DNA of 64,000 nt from Staphylococcus edaphicus (GTDB lineage Bacteria; Bacillota; Bacilli; Staphylococcales; Staphylococcaceae), in contig NZ_MRZN01000009.1 of assembly GCF_002614725.1 (NCBI RefSeq), positions 22,570-86,569 on the forward strand, written 5' to 3'. The translations under genes and the position numbers were made by a program. Shown here in pieces: positions 17,840 to 26,767 of the stretch. Position 1 is the stretch's first letter. Every line of letters begins with the position of its first letter. A model generated the notes under the pieces. It worked only from the letters and a program-made list of their open reading frames with translations. It made no database searches and had not been told where the DNA came from.

Positions 17840-18031
17840 GTCGATTTAATGGGTTATCTTGTATAGGGACCTATTGATTTAGTATCAATGTCAACGAGTG
17901 AAATGACTAAACGCTATGGTTTCATTTATGTAGATCAAGATGATTACGGTCAAGGTACTAAAAAACGTATTAAAAAAGATTCTTTCGACTGGTATAAAGA
18001 TTTAATTCAATCAAATGCACGTGATTTATAA
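17840..18031 (+). pseudogene. Remnant of a GH1 6-phospho-beta-glucosidase (C-terminus)
   Basis: Nine bases after catE an open phase reads VDLMGYLV, a TAG stop (17864-17866) where family members have tryptophan, then GPIDLVSMSTSEMTKRYGFI, YVDQDDYGQGTKKRIKK and DSFDWYKDLIQSNARDL, ending at TAA 18029-18031. This is the conserved C-terminus of family 1 6-phospho-beta-glucosidases (GPIDLVS, KRYGFIYVD, SFxWYK). The N-terminal 400 or so residues are gone. It marks an old loss of a beta-glucoside gene; its terminator survives. Confidence 0.8.
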
Positions 18032-18035
18032 TATA

Positions 18036-18065
18036 AAAAGCTTGGTGCAGTTGCACCAAGCTTTT
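18036..18065. terminator. Terminator shared by the remnant and the nitroreductase gene
   Basis: AAAAGCTTGGTGCA (18036-18049) and TGCACCAAGCTTTT (18052-18065) form a perfect 14-base stem with a 2-base loop, ending six bases before the nitroreductase stop. Confidence 0.85.
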
Positions 18066-18071
18066 CTCTAT

Positions 18072-18731
18072 TTATTCTAGCCATTCAACAATATCGTCTT
18101 GTGTTTGACGAACTTTGGCTTTTGGTTCCGTTTCTCTATAGCCAAACGCTACCATCACTGATGGCGCAAAGTTTGTATCATCAATCAAACCTTCATCAGT
18201 TAAAAATTGTGTAACCGCATCTAAATCAAAGCCTTCTATTGGACATGAATCGATATTTAATAATGCTGCACTCGTCATCATGTTACCCAGTGCAATATAA
18301 GTCTGTTTTCTCGCCCAATCTAATAAAGATTGCTCATTGTCATTAATGTGAAAATTAGTTTGAAAATCATCAAATTTCTTTTCTGTAGCTGGAATGCTTG
18401 CTTCACTATATTTTTTTACATTTCTTATCATATGTTGTACGTAATCTGATTGTGAAGTTACATTTTTGCGTGCTAAAATTAATACAAAATGACTTGCTGT
18501 ATCAAGTTGCCCTTGCGCACCCCAACTGATTGCTTTAAGTTTATCTCTAATTTCACGATTTTGAATAACTACAAATTTCCAAGGCTCTAAGCCTAGCGAA
18601 CTGGGTGAAAGTCTCCCCGCTTCTAAAATTGTATTAAAATCACTCTCTGAAATTTTTTTGTTTGCATCAAAGCGTTTTGTTGCATGTCTAAAATTAAAAG
18701 CATCTAAAATCGTTTGTTGCATTTGAGTCAT
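18072..18731 (-). CDS. NAD(P)H-dependent nitroreductase (YfkO-like)
   Basis: A 219-residue FMN-dependent nitroreductase-fold enzyme. [17 protein letters not shown] at the N-terminus and [20 protein letters not shown] are FMN-binding regions; [26 protein letters not shown] is the conserved middle part of the B. subtilis YfkO/NfsB group. It likely reduces quinones, flavins or nitro compounds with NAD(P)H. ATG 18731 and GTG 18734 are both possible after AAAGGTAGG. A palindrome on its -10 (18765-18779) suggests repression, in keeping with the stress genes around it. Confidence 0.85.
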   Translation of the reverse strand: MTQMQQTILDAFNFRHATKRFDANKKISESDFNTILEAGRLSPSSLGLEPWKFVVIQNREIRDKLKAISWGAQGQLDTASHFVLILARKNVTSQSDYVQHMIRNVKKYSEASIPATEKKFDDFQTNFHINDNEQSLLDWARKQTYIALGNMMTSAALLNIDSCPIEGFDLDAVTQFLTDEGLIDDTNFAPSVMVAFGYRETEPKAKVRQTQDDIVEWLE

Positions 18732-18764
18732 CACTTTTGAAACCTACCTTTCAAATTAATAATT

Positions 18765-18801
18765 TATACATGTAGTATAGCGATTTGAAAATCCTTATCA
18801 A
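18765..18801 (-). promoter_or_regulatory. Nitroreductase promoter with overlapping palindrome
   Basis: On the minus strand TTGATA and TATACT lie 16 bases apart. The palindrome TATAC-ATGTA-GTATA (18765-18779) covers the -10. Its half-sites are those of the QsrR-type box in reversed order, so it may bind a related regulator; this is unproven. Confidence 0.55.
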
Positions 18802-18807
18802 AATAAT

Positions 18808-18939
18808 ATGTTTATAAAAAAGTAGGATAGAAATACATTTTTCTCAAAAGGTTTTTTGCTTCTACAGTAGTCATTCACTAAACATATCACATGCCTAGTC
18901 GGCAGGTTTATAAATGTTCTGCCTCTTGCAGTCAGGCAA
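18808..18939. repeat. Structured intergenic stretch
   Basis: The stretch contains AAAGTAGGATAGAAATACATTTTT, split here as AAAGTAGGATAGAAA (18819-18833) and later GCTTCTAC (18860-18867), which can pair, and CATATCACATGCC further on. It resembles the imperfect hairpins near 6281 and 19855. No gene is visible. Confidence 0.3.
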
Positions 18940-19746
18940 TCATAATGATTTATTTAGCACTTCTGTTTCAATGACGCTGAGCACGCCTTGATTATCGTTC
19001 GATGGTGCAACATGATTTGCCACTTCAAATAACATTTCATCTTCACTGTTTTCCATCACGTAACTATGTTTAGCTAATTGCAACATATCTAAATCATTAT
19101 TTGCATCACCAAATGCCATCAAATTCGCTGCATCAAGTTGCCAGATATTCAATAAACGCTTCAATGCCTGCCCTTTTGTTATACCTGGTATAATAATATC
19201 AATACTATCATGTCCACTAGACACAGTTTCTAGTTTTCCATTGAAGTGCTTTTTAAGATCTTGATCAAGTGTCGGGTGCGTCTCACGATTAATATTAAAT
19301 GCAATTTTCACATAATCATCTTTGGGTAAGTCTTGTAAGGAATCTATTTCTTCTAGTTGACGATAATAGAAGTGGGCATCTTTTTTAAATGCTTCAGTAT
19401 TTTCTTTTAAAATATATGCGCTACTTAGGCCACAAATAATTAGGTTATTAACCCCTTGCTCGATATTCAAATAATCTATAACTTGTTGATAAAAGTCTCT
19501 ATCAAATGCTTGATAATCATATAGATTATGCCCTTCATAAATGACTGCACCATTTTCAGCTACAAAATACATATCACGCTCACCAAAAATTGATTTTAAT
19601 TTGGCATACTGATTACCACTAGCAGCTATCAATTTAATATTTCGTGCTTTCAATTGTTTAAATATACGTTCAAATCGTTCTTCATCATATGTTTTATTAG
19701 TATTTAAAAATGTACCATCCATGTCAACTGCAATTGCTTTTATCAT
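18940..19746 (-). CDS. Cof-type HAD phosphatase
   Basis: A 268-residue HAD-superfamily hydrolase of the Cof/YidA type. The catalytic DMDGTFLNTNK with the two aspartates is at residues 8-18, motif II is AASGNQYAKL, and the metal motif AFGDANNDLDML lies near residue 215, with a type IIB cap between. It should dephosphorylate sugar phosphates or flavin/pyridoxal phosphates; the substrate is not predictable. ATG 19746 follows GAGGGGACATT. The gene is alone. Confidence 0.85.
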   Translation of the reverse strand: MIKAIAVDMDGTFLNTNKTYDEERFERIFKQLKARNIKLIAASGNQYAKLKSIFGERDMYFVAENGAVIYEGHNLYDYQAFDRDFYQQVIDYLNIEQGVNNLIICGLSSAYILKENTEAFKKDAHFYYRQLEEIDSLQDLPKDDYVKIAFNINRETHPTLDQDLKKHFNGKLETVSSGHDSIDIIIPGITKGQALKRLLNIWQLDAANLMAFGDANNDLDMLQLAKHSYVMENSEDEMLFEVANHVAPSNDNQGVLSVIETEVLNKSL

Positions 19747-19854
19747 AATGTCCCCTCAAACCTTCCGATTTATATGTTCACCTTTTATTATATCGGCAAT
19801 GTTGGTCGATTCAAATGAAATCTATTACCTTATATAATATCTATAAAAAACAGA

Positions 19855-19990
19855 ATGAAACATAAACCTACTTTTAGTAAGATTTTCTTGTTCCATCCTG
19901 TATGAGATGACCTACTTCATATATTCAATAATATTAGAACTTCTATCTATGTTCGATTTTTAGTTCATAGCCAATTGAAAGACAAAATTT
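19855..19990. repeat. Imperfect intergenic hairpin repeat
   Basis: ACAGAATGAAAC (about 19850-19861) pairs with GTTCCATCCTGT (about 19890-19901), followed by more AT-rich sequence and ATTTTGTCCCGCAC near 19986. CAGAATG...GTCCCGC-like blocks are common between staphylococcal genes. It may terminate the flavodoxin-fold gene; no gene is visible. Confidence 0.35.
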
Positions 19991-20005
19991 TGTCCCGCAC
20001 ATCGC

Positions 20006-20539
20006 TTATTTAGTATTTAATGTTTTAATAAAATTCAAGTAGTCTTGTGTATTCTCTTCTAATTGACTCGGTGTAATGGTAAAGGCGCTATATAACTTAT
20101 GTACGCCAATATAATTTGCAGATACAAATCGAGTTGTCGCTATCATCGGACTCACCAACTCGTCAATCGTAAACTTAACATTACCTTCCTGCGTATATGC
20201 TTCCGCAACAGAACCAATAGAAATCGCCAATCCTATGTTCTTCCCTTGTAAAGCATGACCATTAGAACCATACGCCCAACCACGGGTGAATACTTCATCT
20301 AAATACTGCTTCATTAATGGTGGAGAACTATACCAATACAATGGATATTGAAAAATAATATGCTCGTGCGCCTCTATCAACTTCTGTTCCTTTTCAATAT
20401 CGATTTTACCATGCGGATATTCTGGATAAAGTTCATGAACAGTTACGAGTGACTCGTCTTCAGATAATGCATCTCGCCACTTTTTATTTACTGTAGAATT
20501 GCTAATATCAGGATGTGCAATAATTACTAATGTAGACAT
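20006..20539 (-). CDS. Flavodoxin-fold NAD(P)H quinone oxidoreductase
   Basis: A 177-residue protein of the NQO/KefF/MdaB family. LVIIAHPDISNSTVNK at the N-terminus binds the flavin phosphate, FQYPLYWYSSPPLMKQYLDEV is the flavin loop, and RGWAYGSNGHALQGK is the conserved middle motif. It should carry out two-electron reduction of quinones with NAD(P)H, avoiding semiquinones. ATG 20539 follows GAGAGG. It belongs by function with catE, the nitroreductase and the mhq genes, and a palindrome lies in its promoter region. Confidence 0.85.
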   Translation of the reverse strand: MSTLVIIAHPDISNSTVNKKWRDALSEDESLVTVHELYPEYPHGKIDIEKEQKLIEAHEHIIFQYPLYWYSSPPLMKQYLDEVFTRGWAYGSNGHALQGKNIGLAISIGSVAEAYTQEGNVKFTIDELVSPMIATTRFVSANYIGVHKLYSAFTITPSQLEENTQDYLNFIKTLNTK

Positions 20540-20568
20540 ATGGGCAATACCTCTCTTTATTTAAAATT

Positions 20569-20586
20569 TACTCTATATATAGTAAG
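20569..20586. promoter_or_regulatory. Palindrome upstream of the quinone reductase gene
   Basis: TTACTCTATATATAGTAA is an inverted repeat with TTACT/AGTAA arms, 30-47 bases before the start codon and overlapping a TATATA -10 candidate. It differs from the QsrR-type box. A YodB- or HypR-like regulator is possible but not shown. Confidence 0.4.
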
Positions 20587-20795
20587 CTCCTAATGTTAAA
20601 TTTGAAACTTATTTGCCTAATTTAACTAATTTAAATAAGCAAGTCTAAAAAAACATACTATTGCTGAACTGTCTAGAAACATTACCTCCTTGTTTAACGC
20701 TACTTATGAAATGTCCATTTTGCTATCTATAGCGTTAAATTCTATTTTTTATTTGCTACACCTTTAGATGGTGAGATGATTGAACCCACACTATT

Positions 20796-20836
20796 AAAAA
20801 AGCTTATCAGAAATTATAATTCTGATAAGCTTTTTT
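20796..20836. terminator. nanT terminator
   Basis: AAAAAAGCTTATCAGAA and TTCTGATAAGCTTTTTT form a long perfect stem with a 7-base loop immediately after the nanT stop. The A run at 20795-20801 is the U tract in the nanT direction. Confidence 0.85.
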
Positions 20837-22365
20837 TATTTTTTAACACGTATTTTGGAAACGTAATTTGATTTTTCTTTAATATCAAAAATTGTCAAAC
20901 CCACAATATCTTTTTTCTTACCAGGAATAATGATGCTGATAATATAAGAGAAGATAAATGCAACTAAGAATGAAATAATAGATACAAAGAATGGCGAATT
21001 CCCTCCACCAATACCGTTAAAGATATAGGCAAAGACAATACCTAACACAAGACCACATATAACACCAACAGTATTTGTTCGTTTCGTAAAGATACCAACT
21101 GCAAAGACGCCAGCTAATGGTACACCAACAAGGCCAGTAATTAATAAGAATAAATCCCATAAATCATTTGAATCGGAAGCAATTAAATAGATTGACATAG
21201 CAAAACCAAACAAACCTGAAAGTACAATCATCCATCTAGCAAAAGCGACTTCATCTTTTTCTTTACCTTTACCAAAGAACCTATGTTTGATATCAACAGA
21301 CAGACAAGCTGAAATTGAATTTAAGCTGGATGAAATTGTAGACTGAGCCGCTGCAAATATTGCCGCTATTAATATCCCTGCAATAAATGGTGGCATTTCA
21401 GTAAGAATAAAATACGGTACGATTGATGATGTATTAAAACCATCCGGCAAGATACTTTCGTGTTGATAGAAAGAGTAAAGCATTGTTCCCATACCATAGA
21501 ATAGGGGGGCTGAGATCAAAGCTAATGCCCCATTCATCCATAATGATTTTTTCGTTTCTTTCATCGAATCTGATGCTTGATAACGCTGCACAACATCCTG
21601 ACTTGCAGTGTATTGATGTAAATTATTAAAAATATTACCTAAGAAAATAATTGGAATTGCTGCAGCTGCTGTATTGAATTTCCAGTTATCTGCACTGATT
21701 ATTTTTTTATGCGCTAACGCATCCGTAACAACAGTTCCCATCCCACCTTGAATATGTATAATACCCAAGATAATAATGGCTGCAGCACCACCTAATAGAA
21801 TGATACCTTGAATGAAGTCACTCCATACTACACCTTCAAAACCACCTAAGAAAGTATAGAGGATACATAATATACCAACTAAACTAGCTACGACGTATGG
21901 GTTTAAATCAGAAACTGCAGTGATGGCTAATGTTGGTAAATAAATAACAATAGCTACCCTTCCCAAATGGAAGAGTACAAATAATAAAGAACCAATTACA
22001 CGTACGCTTGGTCCAAACCTTGCCTCTAAATATTCATAAGCTGATGTCACTTTTAATTTTTTAAAGAATGGTACATAGAAATAAATTAAAAGTGGAATGA
22101 TCGCGACAATAGCTATATTACCTGCTATGTATGACCAATCAGTCAAGAATGCTTTTTCTGGTGTCGACATGAACGTTATTGCACTTAATGTCGTTGCATA
22201 AATAGAGAAACCTACCGCCCAAGAAGGCAAGCGGCCACTAGCTGTAAAGAAACTATCAGTATTTTGACTTGCGCGTTTTGTAAAATATGCCCCAATCAAT
22301 AACATGATTACAAGGTAAGCTATAACAGCTACCCAGTTCCATATACCAAACCCTACTTGTTGCAT
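20836..22365 (-). CDS. nanT: Sialic acid sodium:solute symporter (SSS family)
   Basis: A 509-residue permease with 13 membrane segments. FSIYATTLSAITFMSTPEKAF lies in the sodium-binding segment (broken here: FSIYATTLSAITFM then STPEKAF) and the N-terminal WNWVAVIAYLVIMLLIGAYF is typical of SSS symporters. It lies 25 bases after nanA on the same strand, and this SSS-type transporter next to nanA is the sialic acid importer of staphylococci. It should import N-acetylneuraminate with sodium. ATG 22365 follows AAGGGGATGAAGTAA. Confidence 0.85.
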   Translation of the reverse strand: MQQVGFGIWNWVAVIAYLVIMLLIGAYFTKRASQNTDSFFTASGRLPSWAVGFSIYATTLSAITFMSTPEKAFLTDWSYIAGNIAIVAIIPLLIYFYVPFFKKLKVTSAYEYLEARFGPSVRVIGSLLFVLFHLGRVAIVIYLPTLAITAVSDLNPYVVASLVGILCILYTFLGGFEGVVWSDFIQGIILLGGAAAIIILGIIHIQGGMGTVVTDALAHKKIISADNWKFNTAAAAIPIIFLGNIFNNLHQYTASQDVVQRYQASDSMKETKKSLWMNGALALISAPLFYGMGTMLYSFYQHESILPDGFNTSSIVPYFILTEMPPFIAGILIAAIFAAAQSTISSSLNSISACLSVDIKHRFFGKGKEKDEVAFARWMIVLSGLFGFAMSIYLIASDSNDLWDLFLLITGLVGVPLAGVFAVGIFTKRTNTVGVICGLVLGIVFAYIFNGIGGGNSPFFVSIISFLVAFIFSYIISIIIPGKKKDIVGLTIFDIKEKSNYVSKIRVKK

Positions 22366-22390
22366 TTACTTCATCCCCTTACGTGATGTC

Positions 22391-23272
22391 TTATAAGTTA
22401 TAATCCTTAATAAGTTGTTCCAACTTGTGTCTGTTATTTTCATTAAATGGTTTAAATGGACGTTTCGGTATACCACCGTCAATACCGCGTGAGGCCAATA
22501 TTTCTTTCAATGTAGAATATATCCCCATAGACAATACATTTTCGATAATATTATTTGTTTCATGCTGAATTTCATACGCTTCTGCGATGTTTCCGCTTTG
22601 TGCTTTTTCAAATATTTGTCTTGCACGTACGCCGTTGACATTATATGTAGAACCAATTGCGCCATCTACACCCGATACGGCTGCTTGTACTAACATTTCA
22701 TCAAAACCAGATAGAATTAATTTATTAGGAAATGCCTTGCGAATTCTTTCCAATAAAAAGAAGTTTGGTGCAGTATATTTCACGCCTATTACTTTTTCAT
22801 GATTAAAAAGTTCACCAAATTGTTCAATTGAAATATTTACACCTGTTAAGTCAGGTATTGCATATATAATCAAGTTATTTTGCGTGGCTTCAATAAGTTC
22901 AAAATAATAATCTTTAATTTCTTCAAATGAAAACGGATAATAAAATGGAGTCACAGCTGAAATCGCATCATATCCAAGTTCAGTTGCATACTTACCAAGT
23001 TCAATCGCTTCGTTTAAGTCCAACGAACCCACTTGTGCAATCATTTTGACATCATCATTTACAGCCTCTTTTGCAACTTTAAATACTTGTTTCTTTTGCG
23101 CTTTACTTAGCAAGAAGTTTTCACCAGAACTACCATTGACATACAAACCATCTAATTTTTCTGTCTCAATTGCATTTTTGGCAATTTGCTGTAAACCTTC
23201 TTCTTTCACTTGTCCATTTTCATCAAATGGTACTAACAACGCGGCATATAAACCTTTTAAATTCTCTTCCAT
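22391..23272 (-). CDS. nanA: N-acetylneuraminate lyase
   Basis: A 293-residue class I aldolase of the DHDPS/NAL family. [12 protein letters not shown] is the carboxylate-binding motif, [13 protein letters not shown] contains the catalytic tyrosine and [12 protein letters not shown] the Schiff-base lysine. It cleaves N-acetylneuraminate to pyruvate and N-acetylmannosamine. ATG 23272 is favoured, with TGGAGG about 9 bases upstream; ATG 23287 lies on that site. The promoter at 23372-23400 overlaps a cre, so glucose repression by CcpA is expected. Confidence 0.93.
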   Translation of the reverse strand: MEENLKGLYAALLVPFDENGQVKEEGLQQIAKNAIETEKLDGLYVNGSSGENFLLSKAQKKQVFKVAKEAVNDDVKMIAQVGSLDLNEAIELGKYATELGYDAISAVTPFYYPFSFEEIKDYYFELIEATQNNLIIYAIPDLTGVNISIEQFGELFNHEKVIGVKYTAPNFFLLERIRKAFPNKLILSGFDEMLVQAAVSGVDGAIGSTYNVNGVRARQIFEKAQSGNIAEAYEIQHETNNIIENVLSMGIYSTLKEILASRGIDGGIPKRPFKPFNENNRHKLEQLIKDYNL

Positions 23273-23371
23273 GAGATAAACCTCCATCTATTTTTATACG
23301 TTTTCTTTTTAAAAAGCATGTATTTTCTGACTCGCTTCAAAAATGTTCGAGATATGCTATTTACAGTTCAA

Positions 23372-23400
23372 ATTGTAAACGCTACCATAAAGAGTATCAA
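23372..23400 (-). promoter_or_regulatory. nanA promoter with overlapping cre
   Basis: On the minus strand TTGATA (23395-23400) and TACAAT (23372-23377) are 17 bases apart. TGTAAACGCTACCA (23374-23387) matches the CcpA cre consensus TGWAANCGNTNWCA in 13 of 14 positions and covers the -10, so catabolite repression of nanA-nanT is likely. Confidence 0.75.
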
Positions 23401-23440
23401 TAGTATTTTGAAAAAATTCATCATTTATACTAAAAATTAA

Positions 23441-23455
23441 TGAAAATATTTTTCA
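23441..23455. promoter_or_regulatory. NanR-type operator at nanK
   Basis: TGAAAA-TAT-TTTTCA is a perfect palindrome lying 75-89 bases before the nanK start and just downstream of a TTGAAA-N17-TAAAAA promoter. The same palindrome with TGT in the centre occurs in front of nanR, which supports it as the site of the RpiR-family regulator. Confidence 0.7.
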
Positions 23456-23529
23456 AACTTATTATATCTATACTTTTAAATTTAAAAATGATACATATAT
23501 ATTTGAATAAATTACAGGAGGCTATACTC

Positions 23530-24402
23530 ATGAAGGATTTCAAAATCGCCATAGATATTGGAGGGACTGACATTAAAGCTGCCGTTTTAGATGACAAGTT
23601 AAATTTTGTAGACTATCAAAAAATAGCTACCCCTAACAATATAAACGAATTTATAGTTGATAAAGTTTATGCATTAGTTGAACATTTTCAAATGAAATAT
23701 AATTTGTACCCTTTGTATGTGGGTATCTCTAGTGCAGGCATCATCGATGAACAAAATGGTATTGTGGCTTATTCAGGGCCTACAATTCCGAATTTCAAAG
23801 GTACGCATTTTCCTAAATTACTTGCACCACTCAATGCACACGTTAAAGTTTTTAATGATGTCAATGCTGCTTTATTAGGCGAACTTCAACACCATCCTTA
23901 TAGTGCAGATAACATTTTCTGTCTAACTTTAGGAACAGGTATTGGCGGCGCATTTTATAATAAGCATACCCAGCTGTATAATGGTGAGCGAAATCGTGCA
24001 AATGAAATTGGCTATCTCCTTTATAAAACAAGTGATCAGTGTACATTTGAACAGCGTTCATCCACCAATGCACTCAAATCATTAATGAAATCAAAATCAT
24101 TCCCTTATCATAATGATGTTCCAATGCTATTTGAGTTAGCTGAACAGCAAGATGAGCTTGCTTTAGATATTCTCAATCAATGGAGCTTCAATGTTGCAGA
24201 AGGTATTGCTCAAATCCAAATCATTTATGATCCTGGATTAATCTTAATTGGTGGTGGCATCTCATCTCAGGGACAAAATTTACTCAACTATATCATTCCA
24301 AAAATACCGTTTTTCTTACCACCAGAATATGGACATGCTGACATTCAAACCACTCAAACTAAAAATCACGCCTCATTATTTGGTGTTGTTACACAATTTT
24401 AA
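23530..24402 (+). CDS. nanK: N-acetylmannosamine kinase (ROK family)
   Basis: A 290-residue ROK kinase. AIDIGGTDIKAAVLDD is the phosphate loop, YVGISSAGIIDEQNG and LTLGTGIGGAFYN the sugar and second phosphate sites, and IGGGISSQGQNLL the adenosine motif. The Cys-rich zinc motif of many ROK proteins is absent (TSDQCTFEQRSSTNAL there). By position it phosphorylates ManNAc for nanE. ATG 23530 follows ACAGGAGG; the frame open to 23440 runs through the NanR-type operator and is not the start. It is divergent from nanA. Confidence 0.9.
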   Translation: MKDFKIAIDIGGTDIKAAVLDDKLNFVDYQKIATPNNINEFIVDKVYALVEHFQMKYNLYPLYVGISSAGIIDEQNGIVAYSGPTIPNFKGTHFPKLLAPLNAHVKVFNDVNAALLGELQHHPYSADNIFCLTLGTGIGGAFYNKHTQLYNGERNRANEIGYLLYKTSDQCTFEQRSSTNALKSLMKSKSFPYHNDVPMLFELAEQQDELALDILNQWSFNVAEGIAQIQIIYDPGLILIGGGISSQGQNLLNYIIPKIPFFLPPEYGHADIQTTQTKNHASLFGVVTQF

Positions 24403-24403
24403 A

Positions 24404-24449
24404 AAGATCCATGAAACGCTTTAGTAAATGATTAGCGTTTCACGGATCT
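24404..24449. terminator. Bidirectional terminator nanK/nanR
   Basis: AGATCCATGAAACGCT and AGCGTTTCACGGATCT pair with one mismatch between the convergent nanK and nanR genes. Confidence 0.8.
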
Positions 24450-24451
24450 GT

Positions 24452-25252
24452 CTATGATTCATTCAATATAATTTTCTTCGTATGTTGGTACACATGATGC
24501 ATATAATCATCATCTAATAATAAATAACTTACAATATCTATTAAAAATAATGTTGCTATCTGTGTATTAATAAATCTTGTATCATTAATTCTTGATTGAT
24601 CAGTCGTAATCAATACTAGATCTGCACATTTCGTCAATGGGCTACCTTCATAATTCGTTATAGCTACGACATAGGCACCACGGGCGTGTGCCACTTCGGC
24701 CGCTGCTATCAACTCAGTTGTTGCTCCGCTATTCGAAATTGCTACAAACGTATCGGAAGTAGTTAATAATGACGCGAAAATTTTCATTTGATGCGCGTCT
24801 GTCGATACATTCCCTTTTAATCCCATACGCATCATTCTATAATAAAATTCTGTCGCCGATAATCCGGAACTACCTAGACCAGCATAAATGATTTGTCTAC
24901 TTCTCATAATTTGATTCACAAAGCTTTGAATTTTTTCATCCGATATAAATTCACCTGTTTGTTGAATAATATCTTGATGATATTTATGGATACGTTGAAT
25001 CAACGGACTATTTTCAATCACTTTATCCGTCATTTCTTGTTGTAAATTGAATTTCAAGTCCTGAAAATTATCATAATCTAATTTATTACTAAAGCGTGTA
25101 ATCGTTGCAGGTGATGTGCCAATGGCATAAGCTAATGAATTTATTGTTGAAAATGAATCGTCAAACTTATTATTTTGAATATAATCAACTATTTGTTTGT
25201 CTGTCTTGGTAAATAAGTGATGGTAACGTTGAATACGATTTTCAAATTTCAT
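24452..25252 (-). CDS. nanR: NanR, RpiR-family sialic acid regulator
   Basis: A 266-residue regulator. Residues 1-80 form the RpiR helix-turn-helix (SLAYAIGTSPATITRFSNKL) and residues 115-245 a SIS sugar-phosphate-binding domain (IYAGLGSSGLSATEFYYRMM, FVAISNSGATTELIAAAEVA). In S. aureus NanR represses the nan genes and is released by ManNAc-6-phosphate. The palindrome at 25295-25309 lies on its own promoter, so autoregulation is likely. Confidence 0.9.
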   Translation of the reverse strand: MKFENRIQRYHHLFTKTDKQIVDYIQNNKFDDSFSTINSLAYAIGTSPATITRFSNKLDYDNFQDLKFNLQQEMTDKVIENSPLIQRIHKYHQDIIQQTGEFISDEKIQSFVNQIMRSRQIIYAGLGSSGLSATEFYYRMMRMGLKGNVSTDAHQMKIFASLLTTSDTFVAISNSGATTELIAAAEVAHARGAYVVAITNYEGSPLTKCADLVLITTDQSRINDTRFINTQIATLFLIDIVSYLLLDDDYMHHVYQHTKKIILNES

Positions 25253-25281
25253 AAAATCCCCTTCTTTCAGATTTTCGACCT

Positions 25282-25352
25282 ATTATACTATAAATGAAAA
25301 TGTTTTTCATAATAATGAAATGTATTGATTAATATTTTCTTAGTGTTATATT
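25282..25352. promoter_or_regulatory. nanR/nanE divergent promoters with NanR operator
   Basis: For nanR (minus strand) a TATAAT -10 lies at 25282-25287. The palindrome TGAAAA-TGT-TTTTCA (25295-25309) covers its spacer and -35. For nanE, TTGATT (25325-25330) and TATATT (25347-25352) are 16 bases apart. One operator may therefore control both genes. Confidence 0.65.
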
Positions 25353-25418
25353 AAAAATACAAATCTAATACAACTTAAATTATAGATTAAATCTACTAAA
25401 GTTATGGAGTGTATAATT

Positions 25419-26087
25419 ATGTTACCACAGGGATTAATAGTGTCATGCCAAGCATTGCCAGATGAGCCCCTACATTCATCCTTTATTATGTCTAAAATGG
25501 CATTAGCAGCATGTGAAGGTGGCGCCGTTGGTATAAGAGCTAATTCAAAAGAAGACATTATTGAAATTAAAAAAGAAGTCGACTTGCCAGTGATTGGAAT
25601 AGTTAAACGCGATTATGAGCAATCCGACGTTTTCATTACTGCAACAAGTCAAGAAATCGATGAATTAATTGAAAGTGACTGTGAAGTAATTGCTTTAGAT
25701 GGAACGATGCAAGAGCGCCCTAAAGAAACCTTATCAGAACTTGTAACATACATACGTCAAAATGCACCTAATGTTGAAATTATGGCAGATATTTCTACAC
25801 TTGAAGAAGCAAAAAATGCAGATGGCCTTGGGTTTGACTACATTGGTACAACTTTACGTGGTTATACTTCCTATACTAAAGGACATATTTTATATGAAAA
25901 TGACTATCAATTTTTAAAAGATGTCTTAGCGAACGTAGATGCTAAAGTGATTGCTGAAGGCAACGTCCTTACTCCTGAAATGTACAAAGATGTGACTAAT
26001 TTAGGTGTTTATTGTACTGTCGTAGGTGGTGCTATAACAAGACCTAAGGAAATCACAAAACGTTTTATAAATGTTTTCGATCAATAA
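25419..26087 (+). CDS. nanE: N-acetylmannosamine-6-phosphate 2-epimerase
   Basis: A 222-residue TIM-barrel enzyme. [41 protein letters not shown] and [12 protein letters not shown] are characteristic of NanE, with the lysine of GIVKRD as catalytic base. It converts ManNAc-6-phosphate to GlcNAc-6-phosphate, the step after nanK. ATG 25419 follows TATGGAGTG. It is separate from the nanA operon but shares the NanR-type operator with nanR. Confidence 0.92.
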   Translation: MLPQGLIVSCQALPDEPLHSSFIMSKMALAACEGGAVGIRANSKEDIIEIKKEVDLPVIGIVKRDYEQSDVFITATSQEIDELIESDCEVIALDGTMQERPKETLSELVTYIRQNAPNVEIMADISTLEEAKNADGLGFDYIGTTLRGYTSYTKGHILYENDYQFLKDVLANVDAKVIAEGNVLTPEMYKDVTNLGVYCTVVGGAITRPKEITKRFINVFDQ

Positions 26088-26097
26088 AAGAATATAA

Positions 26098-26162
26098 TAA
26101 GACCTTATCTTAAAAATGATATGTGTACTGATGTCACATTCACTTCTATGATAAGGTCTTTT
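26098..26162. terminator. Bidirectional terminator nanE/srtA
   Basis: AAGACCTTATC (26099-26109) pairs with GATAAGGTCTT (26150-26160), with a long partly paired loop and a T run after it. Confidence 0.7.
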
Positions 26163-26167
26163 TCTAT

Positions 26168-26767
26168 TTACACCGCTTCAGCTATAAATATCTTTCGATC
26201 TTCCCACGTATTCGTTTGTTCATTATAATTGTCACAAGTTATTAAAGTTAATTGTCTCTTACTTGTATTTTGTTCATCTAACACTTGTATATCTTCAGGT
26301 TTCACATCAAATATTTTCGTTATTTTATAAACATTATCTTTGTTGCCTATCTTAAAACGTACTTCACTACCCTTTTTGGCTTTAGACAAATTTGAAAATT
26401 GATAATCAGATGATCCAGTATTGGTATGACCTGCAATGGCAATGTTTTGATCGTTTAGTGACTCATCGCCTTCTGCAAAGCTTACACCTCTATTTAACTG
26501 CTTAGGCGTAGCGGGTCCAGGATAAACTGGCGTCTTAATCTCTGCATCTGGTACAGATAAATACCCAACCATTTCAGCTTTATCTTTAGGAATTTCATAC
26601 TGACTATCTTTTCTATTTGCAGCATCATTATCGTATGTTTCTATTTTTTCTTCATTTTCTTTGTCCTTAAAATATTGATCAATGTGTGGTTTAGCGAATA
26701 AATAAATTGCTGTTAAGATTAATAACACACCAATTAATGTGATGAGTCGGTTTGCCCATTTTTTCAT
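26168..26767 (-). CDS. srtA: Sortase A
   Basis: A 199-residue class A sortase. An N-terminal membrane anchor (LITLIGVLLILTAIYLF, residues 9-25) is followed by a linker and the beta-barrel. IAIAGHTNTGSSDYQFSNL holds the catalytic histidine, LTLITCDNYNE the cysteine (about 178) and WEDRKIFIAEAV the arginine (about 191). It anchors LPXTG proteins to peptidoglycan. It differs from S. aureus SrtA in the linker and in the residues after AGHT, which is one reason the species is not S. aureus. It has its own SD (AAAGGAG) and is monocistronic. Confidence 0.95.
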   Translation of the reverse strand: MKKWANRLITLIGVLLILTAIYLFAKPHIDQYFKDKENEEKIETYDNDAANRKDSQYEIPKDKAEMVGYLSVPDAEIKTPVYPGPATPKQLNRGVSFAEGDESLNDQNIAIAGHTNTGSSDYQFSNLSKAKKGSEVRFKIGNKDNVYKITKIFDVKPEDIQVLDEQNTSKRQLTLITCDNYNEQTNTWEDRKIFIAEAV

